Below are positions 50,505-62,039 of a DNA stretch of 64,000 bases, one piece after another. The stretch's first letter is position 1, and every line of letters begins with the position of its first letter. The stretch lies in assembly GCF_024171945.1 (NCBI RefSeq), contig NZ_JAMTCR010000008.1, forward strand, positions 124,001 to 188,000, in the 5' to 3' direction. The notes beneath the pieces were generated by a model, which saw nothing but the letters and a program-made list of their open reading frames with translations, ran no database searches and was not told the DNA's origin. A program made the position numbers and the translations under genes. The DNA comes from Actinokineospora globicatena (GTDB lineage Bacteria > Actinomycetota > Actinomycetes > Mycobacteriales > Pseudonocardiaceae).

Positions 50505-51218
50505 ATGAACGTCAAGCGAACCCTCATCGCCCCGGTGCTGGCGGTCGTCACGGCCGCGCTGACCTTCGGCGGCGTCCTCACCGCGACCGCCGACAGCGCG
50601 CCCGCGCCCGCGGCAGGAAGGTCCGCCATGACCCAGATCAGCAGGAGCGAGGTGCTGGCCCGGGCGCGGTCCTGGGTGGAGCGGGCCGTGCCCTACAGCA
50701 ACACCGGGCACACCGACGGGTACCGCCAGGACTGCTCCGGGTTCGTCGCGATGGTGTGGGGCCTCGGGGACAACCCGTCCACCCGGATGCTGTCCGGCCG
50801 CGCCACCCCGGTCGATAAGGCGGGGCTGCGGCCCGGCGACATCCTGCTCTGGGTGAACCCGGACCCCACCGAGTTCGGGCACGTCCGGGTGTTCGGCGGC
50901 TGGACCGACCCGGCCCAGACTGGCTACTGGGTCTACGAGCAGACCCCCGTCCAGGCGGTGTACCGGGAGTACACCTGGACGGACACCGCGGCGGACTACG
51001 TCCCGTACCGGGGGAACACCGTCGTCGACGACACCCCGACCACGTCCACACCGAGTGACTCGCCCACCGGGGTCCCGGCACCACCGAGCGACCCGACCGT
51101 GGAGGTCACGCCGCCCACCCGGACCCCGACGCCGTCGTCGGCGGCACCCGTCCCGGACGGTGGGGAGTTGGTTCAACCGCAACGGATCGAGCAGCCCGTG
51201 GCGGGGGTGCTGTCCTGA
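50505..51218 (+). CDS. Secreted NlpC/P60-like cysteine hydrolase
   Basis: 237 aa. Signal peptide about 1-36 (MNVKRTLIAPVLAVVTAALTFGGVLTATADSAPA). The catalytic-type core has YRQDCSGFVAMVWGL (Cys), LRPGDILLWVN and FGHVRVFGGW (His), the Cys...His order of NlpC/P60-like peptidases; the C-terminal about 70 residues are Pro/Thr/Ser-rich. ATG 50505 has GAGGA upstream. Likely exported and acting on the cell wall or another peptide; the linker tail may span the wall. Confidence 0.78.
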   Translation: MNVKRTLIAPVLAVVTAALTFGGVLTATADSAPAPAAGRSAMTQISRSEVLARARSWVERAVPYSNTGHTDGYRQDCSGFVAMVWGLGDNPSTRMLSGRATPVDKAGLRPGDILLWVNPDPTEFGHVRVFGGWTDPAQTGYWVYEQTPVQAVYREYTWTDTAADYVPYRGNTVVDDTPTTSTPSDSPTGVPAPPSDPTVEVTPPTRTPTPSSAAPVPDGGELVQPQRIEQPVAGVLS

Positions 51219-51350
51219 CCCGACTCACCCCCACCGCGGCGTCGTACCTGGTGGTACCAGGCGGACTCGGGTACGGCCTCGCCGCGTCGGCATGGGGGGA
51301 ATGCGTGGTATAGCCTCAGCGGTGAGCCCCACCGCAGAGAGGGGGCACCC

Positions 51351-51677
51351 GTGACCGATACGTCAGCCACCGGGCCCGTACTGTCGACTCCACACCCCGC
51401 GGAGCCCACTCCGCCGAACGCCGCGGAGCTGCCCACCCCAGTCCCGGTCCGCGCGGCATCGGTCGCCGCCTTGGTCGTGGCCGCCGTGCTCGTCGCCGTG
51501 GTGCTCGTGCTCACCTCGAGCGGTGCCCAGCCCGCCCCCCTCGCACCCAGCGCCGCCGACGTGGCCCCGCCTGCGGTGGCCCTGCTGGTCGCCGCCGGTG
51601 TGCTGCTCGGCGCGCGCGCCCGCTCACCGCGGACCTGGTTCCCCCGGCGCCGGGTACGCCCCGCCCTGCCCAGCTGA
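51351..51677 (+). CDS. Small two-helix membrane protein
   Basis: 108 aa. A Pro/Thr-rich N-terminus (1-33), a hydrophobic helix about 34-56 (AASVAALVVAAVLVAVVLVLTSS), a second one about 70-88 (PPAVALLVAAGVLLGARA), and an Arg-rich tail. GTG 51351 preceded by GAGAGGGGG. No family recognised. It lies between the NlpC-like and desaturase genes on the same strand. Confidence 0.65.
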   Translation: MTDTSATGPVLSTPHPAEPTPPNAAELPTPVPVRAASVAALVVAAVLVAVVLVLTSSGAQPAPLAPSAADVAPPAVALLVAAGVLLGARARSPRTWFPRRRVRPALPS

Positions 51678-51865
51678 CCCCGCGCGGCGACACCCCGCTG
51701 ACGTCGTCGTTGCCCCGGTGCTCCCGCCGGATGAACACCACGCCCCCGTCCACTCCCGGGTCCCGGACGCTGACCCCGGTGGTGGAAGGTTTGTCCAGAC
51801 CTCGCTTGCCAGCGCGGCACCACCGCAGGCCGCGCTGAGCGCCCACCGAAAGAAATGACCACACC

Positions 51866-52915
51866 ATGACTGCATCACCTGCTTCCGAGACCCAAACCGC
51901 GGAGGCCCGGCGCGGCAGCGAGTTCGCCGAGCTGTCGCGCCGGATCAAGAGCGAGGGCCTGCTGCACCGGCGGCACACCTACTACGCGCTGCGGATCGGC
52001 ACGAACCTCGCGCTGCTCGCCGCGGGCGTCGTCGCCTTCGTGCTGCTGGGCGACTCGTGGTGGCAGATGCTCACCGCCGCCGGGATCGCCGTGGTGCTCA
52101 CCCAGTTCGCCTTCATCGGCCACGACGCCGGGCACCGCCAGATCTTCCAGTCCCGGCGCGGCAACGACGTGATCGGCTACGCGCACGGCGCCATCACCGG
52201 CATCAGCTACCAGTGGTGGGTCAGCAAGCACAACCGCCACCACGCCAACCCCAACCACGAGGACGAGGACCCGGACATCGACATCCTGGTCCTGGCCTTC
52301 ACCGACCGGCAGGCCACCACCAAGCGCGGCGTCGCGCACTTCATCACCAAGTACCAGGCGTTCCTGTTCTTCCCGCTGCTGCTGGTCGAGGCCATCATGC
52401 TGCGCATCGCCAGCTTCCAGGCGGTGCTCGCCAAGGAGATCAAGACCGTCCGGCTCGAGGGCACCCTGCTCGTCGTGCACACCGTGGTGTACCTGGGCGC
52501 GGTGTTCACCGTGCTGTCCCCGGGCAAGGCGCTGGTGTTCATCGCCATCCACCAGGGCCTGATGGGCGTCTACCTCGGTTGTTCGTTCGCGCCCAACCAC
52601 AAGGGCATGCCGGTGCTGTCCAAGGACGACGCGGTGGACTTCCTGCGCAAGCAGGTCCTCACCTCGCGCAACATCATCGGCGGCCGCTGGGTCGACTACC
52701 TGTTCGGCGGTCTGAACTACCAGATCGAGCACCACCTGTTCCCGAACATGCCCCGGGCCAACCTGCGCCGCGCGCAGCCGATCGTGCAGGAGTACTGCAC
52801 CCGCCAGGGCATCCCGTACGTGCACTGCGGGATCTTCGCCTCGTACCGCCAGGTCCTGAGCCACCTGCACTCGGTGGGCGCGACGCTGCGCACGCCCGCG
52901 CTCGCGAACAGCTAG
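51866..52915 (+). CDS. Fatty acid desaturase (front-end / DesA3-like)
   Basis: 349 aa membrane desaturase. His boxes HDAGH, HNRHH and QIEHH; the Gln in the third box is typical of delta-6/front-end and linoleoyl-type desaturases, here without a fused cytochrome b5. Four hydrophobic helices. ATG 51866 (MTASPASETQTAEARRG). Distinct from the HNLHH-type enzyme at 46904, so the locus encodes two regiochemically different desaturases. Its TAG overlaps the stop of the pentapeptide gene on the other strand (CTAG). Confidence 0.92.
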   Translation: MTASPASETQTAEARRGSEFAELSRRIKSEGLLHRRHTYYALRIGTNLALLAAGVVAFVLLGDSWWQMLTAAGIAVVLTQFAFIGHDAGHRQIFQSRRGNDVIGYAHGAITGISYQWWVSKHNRHHANPNHEDEDPDIDILVLAFTDRQATTKRGVAHFITKYQAFLFFPLLLVEAIMLRIASFQAVLAKEIKTVRLEGTLLVVHTVVYLGAVFTVLSPGKALVFIAIHQGLMGVYLGCSFAPNHKGMPVLSKDDAVDFLRKQVLTSRNIIGGRWVDYLFGGLNYQIEHHLFPNMPRANLRRAQPIVQEYCTRQGIPYVHCGIFASYRQVLSHLHSVGATLRTPALANS

Positions 52916-54210
52916 TCCAGGTCGGCCAGTCCCGGCGGGACACCGCGGTCGAAGGTGGTGCTCCGGAAGTCGACGCGGGGGGCGTGCTCCCCGCTCGACG
53001 GGACGACGGCCGGGAACCGGGTGTCGTGGAAGTCGGCGTTGCCGCTGAACGTGGTGGCGCCGAAGTCCGCACCCGCCAGGAAGGTCGCGGCGCGGAAGTC
53101 GGCGTACCCGCCGAAGGTCGCCGCGCCGAAGGTGGCGTCCTCGTCGAACCGCGCCCGCTCGAAGTCCGCGCCGTCGGTGAACGCCGCGGAGCCGAAGTTG
53201 GCGCCCCGGGTGAACCGGGCAGCGGTGAAGTCCGCCCCGTCGGCGAAGGTGCTCCACTCGAAGTCCACCGCGGCGAACACGGCCGCGTCGAAGCTCGCGT
53301 GGTCGGTGAACGTCGTCCACTCGAAATCCGCGTCGCCGCGCAGGACCGCCGAGGCGAACGTCGCGCCCGCGGTGAAGGTCGTGCCGCTGAAGTCCGCCTC
53401 GCCGGTCACCGTCGCCCAGGCCAGGTCGGCGTAGCCGACGAACGTCGCCGCCTTGCACACCACGGTCCGCACCGCGCACCCGTGCAGCGTGAACCCGACC
53501 AGCGTCGCCGCGGTCAGGTCCAGGTTGATGTCGCGCCAGAACGACGCGACCGGGGCGCCGGGGTGGGTGCCCGGGTGCAGGTGCGTGGCGAGCAGGCGCT
53601 GCGCGGTGAGCCGGAACTCGCGCTCCTGCAACCGGTCCCGGTCACTGGCCGGGTCCTCGGCCCGCAACTCGTCGCCCGCGTCGTCGGGCAGGTCGCACGG
53701 CATCCGCAGGCACGCGCACAGCACGTTGACGATCGTCTGCCGCTGCCCGGGGTTGTCCTGCGCGAGCCGCTCCAACGCGTAGAGCCCACCTAGCCGGACC
53801 GGCGCCTGCGGTGACCCGAGCAGCTCGACGGCCTTCGTGTACAGGTCCGTGATCCGCCGCGCCGCCGCGTCGTCCCTGGTGTCGGCCGCCACCCGCTCCC
53901 GCAGCCGGAACGCCACCGCCGCGTCGGCCAGGTCCCTGTCCTTCTGCCGCAGCGCGATCTCGGTGCTGCGCTGCCTGCGCGCCGCCAGCAACAACGCCGC
54001 CGCACCCCCGGTCCCCACCACGATCGACCCCGCCGTCCGGATCGCGTCCAACCGGACCCGGCTCTCCTCGCTGTCCTGCCCCTGGGGTCCCGCCAACAAC
54101 CACCCCGCCACCCCGACCCCCACCGCCACGATCACCGCGGCCCACACCACCATCGCCCGCACCGACAACACGGTGTATCTCTCCGCGCCGACCTCACCCT
54201 CATCGTCCAT
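52912..54210 (-). CDS. Membrane-anchored pentapeptide-repeat protein
   Basis: 432 aa. Two N-terminal hydrophobic helices (about 19-42 and 60-78), a helical region (about 85-200, with GGLYALERLAQDNPGQRQTIVNVLCACLR), and a C-terminal quadrilateral beta-helix of about 30 pentapeptide repeats of the A(D/N)F type (ADFSGTTFTAGATFASAVL, ADFEWTTFTDHASFDAAVF). ATG 54210 (MDDEGEVGAERYTV). The LYALERLA-like region plus pentapeptides is a common actinobacterial membrane architecture of unknown role. Confidence 0.88.
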   Translation of the reverse strand: MDDEGEVGAERYTVLSVRAMVVWAAVIVAVGVGVAGWLLAGPQGQDSEESRVRLDAIRTAGSIVVGTGGAAALLLAARRQRSTEIALRQKDRDLADAAVAFRLRERVAADTRDDAAARRITDLYTKAVELLGSPQAPVRLGGLYALERLAQDNPGQRQTIVNVLCACLRMPCDLPDDAGDELRAEDPASDRDRLQEREFRLTAQRLLATHLHPGTHPGAPVASFWRDINLDLTAATLVGFTLHGCAVRTVVCKAATFVGYADLAWATVTGEADFSGTTFTAGATFASAVLRGDADFEWTTFTDHASFDAAVFAAVDFEWSTFADGADFTAARFTRGANFGSAAFTDGADFERARFDEDATFGAATFGGYADFRAATFLAGADFGATTFSGNADFHDTRFPAVVPSSGEHAPRVDFRSTTFDRGVPPGLADLD

Positions 54211-55002
54211 ACCCCCCAGCCTGCGGACCCCCACCCCCCGCCCCCACCCCTCTCCACCGACCGGGTGACCCTTCTTGTCCACTGTGGACGCTTCGGCCCG
54301 ATCGGTTGGCCTGATTGATCACTCGCGACCCTGATTGGTCCTCGCCGGTGGTGTGCCTGCGCTGTTCTTGGCCTCTACCAGCGGATCTGCTATCGCCCGG
54401 GTGGAAAGCTTCCCTCTTCTGGGTTACAGAAGTTATCCACATGTGGATCTCCACGGGGGTGCTTCCAAGATCCACTGTCGGTGCGCCCCGGTAGACTGGC
54501 CCAGGGACGCCCCCCGGAGAGGGTGGGGGCCGGGCCCAAGTTGGTGGGGCGGCGGGGGTCGTCAAGGGGGTTCACCCGAAGGTGTGATAGGCGGGGGTGC
54601 CGGGAGGCCTGAGAGCGGGTGGGGCGGGCAGGCCCTAGGGACGCTGTGGGTGGGGGCGGTGAGCGTGAGGCCAGTGCGAGCCGCCGTGCGGGGGAAGGCT
54701 GGCGCGAGGGGTGGCCGGGTCGGTGCCTGCGGATCGGCGTTCGCGGAGTAGGCGGCGTGGGCGGGTGGGGTCAGCGCGGGTGGGCGTGGGGCCCGCTGGT
54801 GCGAGCGGTCGTTGGTGGGTGCCGCGCCGGTCCTGTCAGCTGAGCCAGCTCTCCAGGCTTGCCGTTCACGTCACCAGCTCGCAGGCGGCCCTCAGTTGCG
54901 CACGTGCGTGCCCGCTGCCCGGCAAGGGCGCCCCAGGGGGCGTGAAAGCCGACAAGCTCCCCCGGTCCGCCGTGATGGGGCCAGACCGGGGGAGAGGTGG
55001 GC
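54211..55002. other. 792-bp gene-poor stretch with several small sequence features
   Basis: No convincing gene. It contains the exact 13-bp palindrome GTCCACTGTGGAC (54277-54289), an 11-base direct repeat CCTGATTG(A/G)TC at 54310 and 54330, a TTATCCACA word matching the DnaA-box consensus at 54433-54441 that overlaps the palindrome ATCCACATGTGGAT (54435-54448), and G-runs from about 54510 to 54570. A single DnaA-box word is not an origin. Confidence 0.5.
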
Positions 55003-57384
<2,382 letters not shown>

Positions 57385-57541
57385 CGTGCTCCCCATCGTC
57401 CGGGCGTCGGTCGCGTCCGTCCGCGCCGCGTCGCCGTGCTCCACCCTGCTCGGCCCAGCCGCACAGGGGTCTGGACCTGCTTCGATCTAACCAGCCCCGG
57501 AACCGGTCCAGGGGTCGTGCACCGCCCGCGCCGGCGTTGGC

Positions 57542-57892
57542 TCAGCGGTCCTGGATGAGCCCGAGCACGTTGCCGTCCGGGTCGGCGAAGGTCGCGACCA
57601 GCCGCCCGCCGCCGACCTCGCGCGGTGCCTGCCGCACGGTCGCGCCCTGGGCGGTCACCTCGGCCAGCTTCGCCTCGATGTCGGCCACGTGCCAGTGCGC
57701 GACCGGCCCGGTCAGGCCCTGCTCCGCGCCACCGGGCACCAACCCGATGTGCTGGCCGTCGACCTCGTAGCCGACGTAGTAGGACTCGTCGGCCTGCGGG
57801 GCGACACCGAGCAGCGCGGTGTACACGGCCTTGGCCTTCGCCACGTCGGTCACCGGGTGCAGGATCGTCTTGACGGTGGGCGTACCGGACAT
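57542..57892 (-). CDS. VOC (glyoxalase/bleomycin-resistance fold) protein
   Basis: 116 aa with two beta-alpha-beta-beta-beta units: TVKTILHPVTDVAKAKAVYTALLGVAPQADESYYVGYEVDGQHIGLVP and VAHWHVADIEAKLAEVTAQGATVRQAPREVGGGRLVATFADPDGNVLGLIQ. ATG 57892. Metal ligands are only partly evident, so it may bind rather than transform its ligand. Next to UvrA-like on the same strand (157 bp apart); VOC proteins often bind drugs or are small dioxygenase/isomerase enzymes. Confidence 0.85.
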   Translation of the reverse strand: MSGTPTVKTILHPVTDVAKAKAVYTALLGVAPQADESYYVGYEVDGQHIGLVPGGAEQGLTGPVAHWHVADIEAKLAEVTAQGATVRQAPREVGGGRLVATFADPDGNVLGLIQDR

Positions 57893-58040
57893 GGTCACTC
57901 CTCGCGATCGCGGTTCGGGTGTCCAGGCCGGGGTGGCCTGCCCTGTCCGTGACAGTAGGAGAGGCCCACCAGCGGCGCTTCTCGATTCGTGACCGGAATG
58001 GACGAGGGGGCGACCGCGCTCGGTCACCCATCGGCGACAG

Positions 58041-58240
58041 TCAGTCCACCGCCAGCGCCCGGATGCCGATGACGTGCGGCTCCGCCTGCACCACGGCGGT
58101 GATCACCGGGGAGTCGGCACTCTCCACCAATCGGGTGGCGAAGCCGCGCGGGCGCGGTGCGCTGTGGACGGACAGTGCCAACGCCCCCGGATCGGACCTG
58201 GGGTCGGGATCGGGCTCCAGGTTGAGCGTGGAGTTGGCGC
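58041..58240 (-). pseudogene. Possible gene remnant (C-terminal fragment without a start)
   Basis: An open minus-strand frame of about 60 codons ends at 58041-58043 and reads like a natural protein end (FATRLVESADSPVITAVVQAEPHVIGIRALAVD), but it has an in-frame stop just upstream and no ATG or GTG near its beginning. No family recognised. It may be the tail of a lost gene or chance coding-like sequence. The rest of 57893-58308 shows nothing else. Confidence 0.3.
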
Positions 58241-58308
58241 GTCACGGTACCCGCGCCTGCGGCTGGGGCGTCGGCGAGCAGTAGCGTGGTGGGTGGGGGC
58301 GTTCGCTG

Positions 58309-59232
58309 ATGGATGTGCTCGCGGCGTTGGGCAAGCTGGTCCCGGTCGTCCTGGCGTTCGGGACCGGGGCGGTGTTCGCGCGGCGGAAGGTGATCCCGGC
58401 GGAGGCGGCGGGGTTCTTCACCGACTTCGCGTTCCTGTTCGCGATCCCCAGCTACCTGTTCGGCAAGATCTTCCTCAGCGACCTCGGGCACCTGTTCGAC
58501 GTCCGGGCGATCTCGGCGTACGCGGCCAGCGCGGCGCTGTGCGTGCTGCTGGTCGGCCTGGTCGTGCGGGGCGGCCCGAAGGTCCGCGCCCTGCGGGTCA
58601 TGGCGGCCGTCCAGGTCAACACGGCCTACTTCGCTGTCCCGGTGTTCGTCATGCTCTTCGGCGACGCGGCACCGATCTTCCCGATCCTGCTGCTGCAGGT
58701 GTGCCTGCTGTCCACGGTCATCCTGGCGACCATGGAGTTCGGCGGCACCGGCAGCACACCCCGCAAACTCGCCCGCGCGGTCTGGGCCTCGCTCAACACC
58801 CCGGTCGTCCTGGCCTGCAACCTGGCGATCCTGCTGAACCTGCTGTCGGTCCCGGTCCCGACCCCGCTGCTCGACGGCCTCGCCTTCGTCGGCGAGGCAG
58901 CCGCCCCCGTCGCCCTGTTCGCCCTAGGCCTCTACCTGGGCGGCGCGGGCCTGTCCATCCGCGGCACCACCCGCACCGAACTGGCTCTGATCACCTTCAA
59001 GTGCTTAGCCTTCCCCCTGATCACCCTCCTCCTCTGCCGCTACGCCTTCCACATCACCGGCGACTGGCTCAAGTACCTGGTCCTCATCGCCGCCATGCCC
59101 TCCCCGCAGAACCTCTTCGTCTTCGCCCAGCGCTACGACGTGGACGTTGACTTGGCGGCCTCGGTGGTGGTCAAGAGCTCCCTGGTGACCCTCTTGCTAC
59201 TGCCCCTGTGGGTCCAGTGGGCCACCCTCTAG
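58309..59232 (+). CDS. AEC (auxin efflux carrier) family transporter
   Basis: 307 aa, about ten hydrophobic segments in two five-helix halves. Seen: FGTGAVFARRKVIPAEAAGFFTDFAFLFAIPSYLFGKI at the start and YLVLIAAMPSPQNLFVFAQRYDVDVDLAASVVVKSSLVTLLLLPLWV at the end, the family's conserved Pro-containing crossover segments. ATG 58309. Bacterial AEC proteins move organic acids or amino acid derivatives. The second half shows the same switch to C-ending codons as the ends of the P1 peptidase and sigma-fusion genes. Confidence 0.87.
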   Translation: MDVLAALGKLVPVVLAFGTGAVFARRKVIPAEAAGFFTDFAFLFAIPSYLFGKIFLSDLGHLFDVRAISAYAASAALCVLLVGLVVRGGPKVRALRVMAAVQVNTAYFAVPVFVMLFGDAAPIFPILLLQVCLLSTVILATMEFGGTGSTPRKLARAVWASLNTPVVLACNLAILLNLLSVPVPTPLLDGLAFVGEAAAPVALFALGLYLGGAGLSIRGTTRTELALITFKCLAFPLITLLLCRYAFHITGDWLKYLVLIAAMPSPQNLFVFAQRYDVDVDLAASVVVKSSLVTLLLLPLWVQWATL

Positions 59233-59300
59233 CACCTCACAGTGAGACCACGCTGATCACTCCTCTGGCGCTGCCCGTCGTAAGAGCGCCCACCGTGACG

Positions 59301-59690
59301 GGCGGGCAGCCCGCTCCCAACGCGCTGCCCGCCCCTAACGCCCTGCCGCCCCCAACGCCCTGCCCGCCGCTCGCTCTAGAGCCCATGGCGCTGCCCGCCT
59401 CAACGGGTCGATCGTCGTACGAGCGACGCCTCTCACAAGACCGTCGCTCGCTCCCCGGAGCCCTAACTGCTCCTTGCGCTGACCACCGCAACTGCGGGTC
59501 GCCGCAAGAGCACCTCCCGAGGCACCCCTGCAGGCTGGTGCAAGAGGGTTCCCCATCGGCACCCCTGCGGGCTAGTGCAAGAACGTTCCCCGACGTACCC
59601 CTTCGGGGCGCTGAAAGAGTGTTCCCCGACTCACCCCTGCGGGCTGGCGTGCACCCCTGCGGGTCGGTGCAAGAGCGCCGACCGCGATAA
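59301..59690 (+). repeat. Intergenic minisatellite-like array
   Basis: Two adjacent repeat families. At about 59318-59370, three copies of an AACGCCCTGCCCGCC-type word. From about 59484, a 36-38 base unit beginning CACCCCTGCGGGCTGGTG followed by CAAGAGxGTTCCCCGAC recurs at about 59484 (diverged), 59522, 59559, 59595 and 59631, with a shortened step to 59651. The first 18 bases of each unit can fold as a small hairpin (CACC...GGTG). It follows the AEC gene; no protein-coding role is evident, and nothing else is seen up to 59903. Confidence 0.7.
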
Positions 59691-59903
59691 GAGCTCCGCC
59701 GCCGTCCATGATCAACTCCGTGGTGGGGCCCACCCTCCCGGGGTCTGAGGTCCCACGTTCGAGCCTAGCGGAATCGGCGGTTTGTCAAGGGGGGCGCGGC
59801 TGGGCTGTGGATGGTTGGCGGGGTTGTGGACTAGTCGGCCGTGGGGTGCGGGAAAGGGAGGGGTTTCGGGTTGGGGCAGAATGGGAAATCTGCCGAAAAT
59901 GGG

Positions 59904-60248
59904 TCAGATGACCCGGAGGTAGAGGTAGACGGTGGAGCCGGAGTGGCCTTTGTCGAAGGTCTTGGTGACGCCGTTGCCGCCCGCGCGGACGGTGCCGAAG
60001 CTGGAGCCGTCGCCCCAGGTGCCGTAGACCTCGGCGCCCTTGCCGTCGGCGCGGGTGTCCTTGACCCAGCCCTGGGCGCGGACGTTGCCGCCCGCGCAGG
60101 TGACGGTCCACGCGGCGGCGCCGCCGGGCACCGTGGGGCTGAACTTGTCGCCGCAGGTGCCCTGGATGACGAGCACGTCGGCGGCGGCCGGGGTGGCGCT
60201 CGCGAGCGCGGCGGCGGCCAGTGCGACGGCGATGACGGCCTTCCTCAT
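59904..60248 (-). CDS. Small secreted protein
   Basis: 114 aa. Signal peptide about 1-24 (MRKAVIAVALAAAALASATPAAA). The mature part (DVLVIQGTCGDKFSPTVPGGAAAWTVTCAGGNVRAQGWVKDTRADGKGAEVYGTW) has two Cys, probably a disulfide, is beta-rich with Gly and aromatic residues, and ends VYLYLRVI. ATG 60248 with GGGAGGACC upstream. No family recognised; small exported beta proteins of this type are common in Pseudonocardiales. Confidence 0.72.
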   Translation of the reverse strand: MRKAVIAVALAAAALASATPAAADVLVIQGTCGDKFSPTVPGGAAAWTVTCAGGNVRAQGWVKDTRADGKGAEVYGTWGDGSSFGTVRAGGNGVTKTFDKGHSGSTVYLYLRVI

Positions 60249-60413
60249 TGTGGTCCTCCCGTGAACGGTTCGTGGAAGACCACAGGCTTGCATTCATCCC
60301 CGCCTAGAACTCCGGCGCGCTACGGAAAGCACTCGAACGGCGCAAGAATTGACAGGTTCGTATATCAGTTGCTCATCGGTCCGCAAAGGGGCCGTACGTC
60401 AGTTCCGCGTTAA

Positions 60414-61847
60414 TCAGGTGCCGCAGAATGTCTGGTACGAACCGAAGTCCTGCGGCGCCGGGGTCGCGTAACGCTCAAGCCCGGGGCGCTCGTCGAATGG
60501 CGCGGTCACGGCGGCCAGCAGACCGTGCAACGGCTCCAGATCCCCGTCGGTCGCGGCGGTGAGGGCTTCCTCGACCAGGTGGTTGCGCGGGATGTACGCC
60601 GGGTTCACGCGGTCCATCGCGTCGGCGTCCGGCGACAGCTCGCGCCAGCGGGGGAGCCAGGCGTCGATGGCGGCGAGGTCGGTGAACAGCTCGCGGACCG
60701 GTTCGGGGTTGCCGCGCGCGGCCGTGCCGAGGCGGCGGTGGAACAGCGTGTGGTCGACGTGGTTGGCCTGCAGCAGGTCGAGCAGCTCGTTGACCAGCGC
60801 CGGGTCTGCCTCCCGGACACCGAGCTTGGCGAGCACCCCCGCCGTCCAGACGTCGTTGTACGTCCGCCGGAACCCGCCGAGCGCCGCCACGGCCAGCGCG
60901 ATCGCCCGCTCCTGGTCGTCGGCCAGCAGCGGGAGCAGCGCCTCGGCCAGCCGCGCGAGGTTCCACTCGGCGATGGCGGGCTGGTTGCCGTACGCGTAGC
61001 GGGCGCCGTGGTCGATCGAGCTGAACACCGTGTCCGGGTCGAACGCCTCGATGAACGCGCACGGGCCGTAGTCGATGGTCTCGCCGGAGATCGTCATGTT
61101 GTCGGTGTTCATCACGCCGTGCACGAACCCCACCAGCATCCACCGCGCCACCAGGGAGGCCTGGGCCGCGACCACCGACTCGAACAGCGCGAGGTACCGG
61201 TTGTCGGCGTCCGTCGGGTGGTGCCGCTCGATCGCGAGGTCGGCGAGCCGCCGCAGGAGGTCGACGTCGTCGGTGGCCCGCGCGTACTGGAAGCTGCCGA
61301 CCCGCAGGTGGCTGCTCGCGACCCGGGCGAGGACGGCCCCCGGCAGGATCGTCTCGCGCGGCACCGGTCGCCCCGTCGCCACCACGGCCAGCGACCGGGT
61401 CGTGGGGATCCCCAACGCGTGCATCGCCTCGCTGATGACGTACTCGCGCAGCATCGGCCCCACCGCCGCCAGCCCGTCCCCGCCGCGCGCGAACGTCGTG
61501 CGCCCCGACCCCTTGAGGTGCAGGTCGCGCAACCGACCGTCAGCGTGGACGAGTTCACCGAGCAGCAGCGCGCGACCGTCGCCCAACCGCGGCGAGTAGT
61601 GCCCGAACTGGTGCCCCGCGTACGCCTGCGCCACCGGGTTCGCCCCCGCCGGGACGTGCGTGCCGACCAGCAGCCCCACCCCTTCGGGCCCCCGCAGCCA
61701 CCCGATGTCGAGCCCCAGCTCCCCGGCGACCGCCTCGTTGAGCACCAGCAACCGGGGCTCCGGCACCGGCTCGGCCTGCCAGGCCAGCGCCATCTCCGGC
61801 AACGCGCGGGCGAACTGGTCGCTCAGGGCAACGGTCACGGTGCTCAC
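60414..61847 (-). CDS. selO: SelO/YdiU family protein adenylyltransferase (AMPylase)
   Basis: About 477 aa pseudokinase-fold enzyme that transfers AMP to Ser/Thr/Tyr of proteins, linked to redox stress. Seen: [98 protein letters not shown] (active-site Asn/Asp region) and the C-terminal Cys in TFCGT. GTG 61847 ([19 protein letters not shown]) is chosen over ATG-like codons farther upstream. Confidence 0.93.
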   Translation of the reverse strand: MSTVTVALSDQFARALPEMALAWQAEPVPEPRLLVLNEAVAGELGLDIGWLRGPEGVGLLVGTHVPAGANPVAQAYAGHQFGHYSPRLGDGRALLLGELVHADGRLRDLHLKGSGRTTFARGGDGLAAVGPMLREYVISEAMHALGIPTTRSLAVVATGRPVPRETILPGAVLARVASSHLRVGSFQYARATDDVDLLRRLADLAIERHHPTDADNRYLALFESVVAAQASLVARWMLVGFVHGVMNTDNMTISGETIDYGPCAFIEAFDPDTVFSSIDHGARYAYGNQPAIAEWNLARLAEALLPLLADDQERAIALAVAALGGFRRTYNDVWTAGVLAKLGVREADPALVNELLDLLQANHVDHTLFHRRLGTAARGNPEPVRELFTDLAAIDAWLPRWRELSPDADAMDRVNPAYIPRNHLVEEALTAATDGDLEPLHGLLAAVTAPFDERPGLERYATPAPQDFGSYQTFCGT

Positions 61848-62039
61848 CCCACCACGGTACGGGTTCCCCACCGCCGCTGCCCTCCGGTGTCCACACCCCG
61901 GACGACCCGGTGGCCGCCGCGCGGACCGGGTGAACGGGCCGGGCGATCAGGTGATCATCGACCGGCCCGTCGCGGCGACCTGTTACGTTCCAAGGGAAAC
62001 CGCCTCAGCGTCGCGCCGCGGCTGAACCCCGGGACTCCC

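Noticed and set aside
54433..54441. TTATCCACA as a replication origin
   Set aside because: Only one exact DnaA-type word, no cluster of boxes, and no dnaA, dnaN, gyr or parAB genes nearby.
59484..59690. CRISPR array
   Set aside because: Repeat units are contiguous and degenerate, with no unique spacers of constant length and no cas genes in the window.
59704..59780. A possible tRNA (GTTCGAGCC resembling a T-loop)
   Set aside because: No complementary T-stem, acceptor stem or anticodon arm can be drawn around it.
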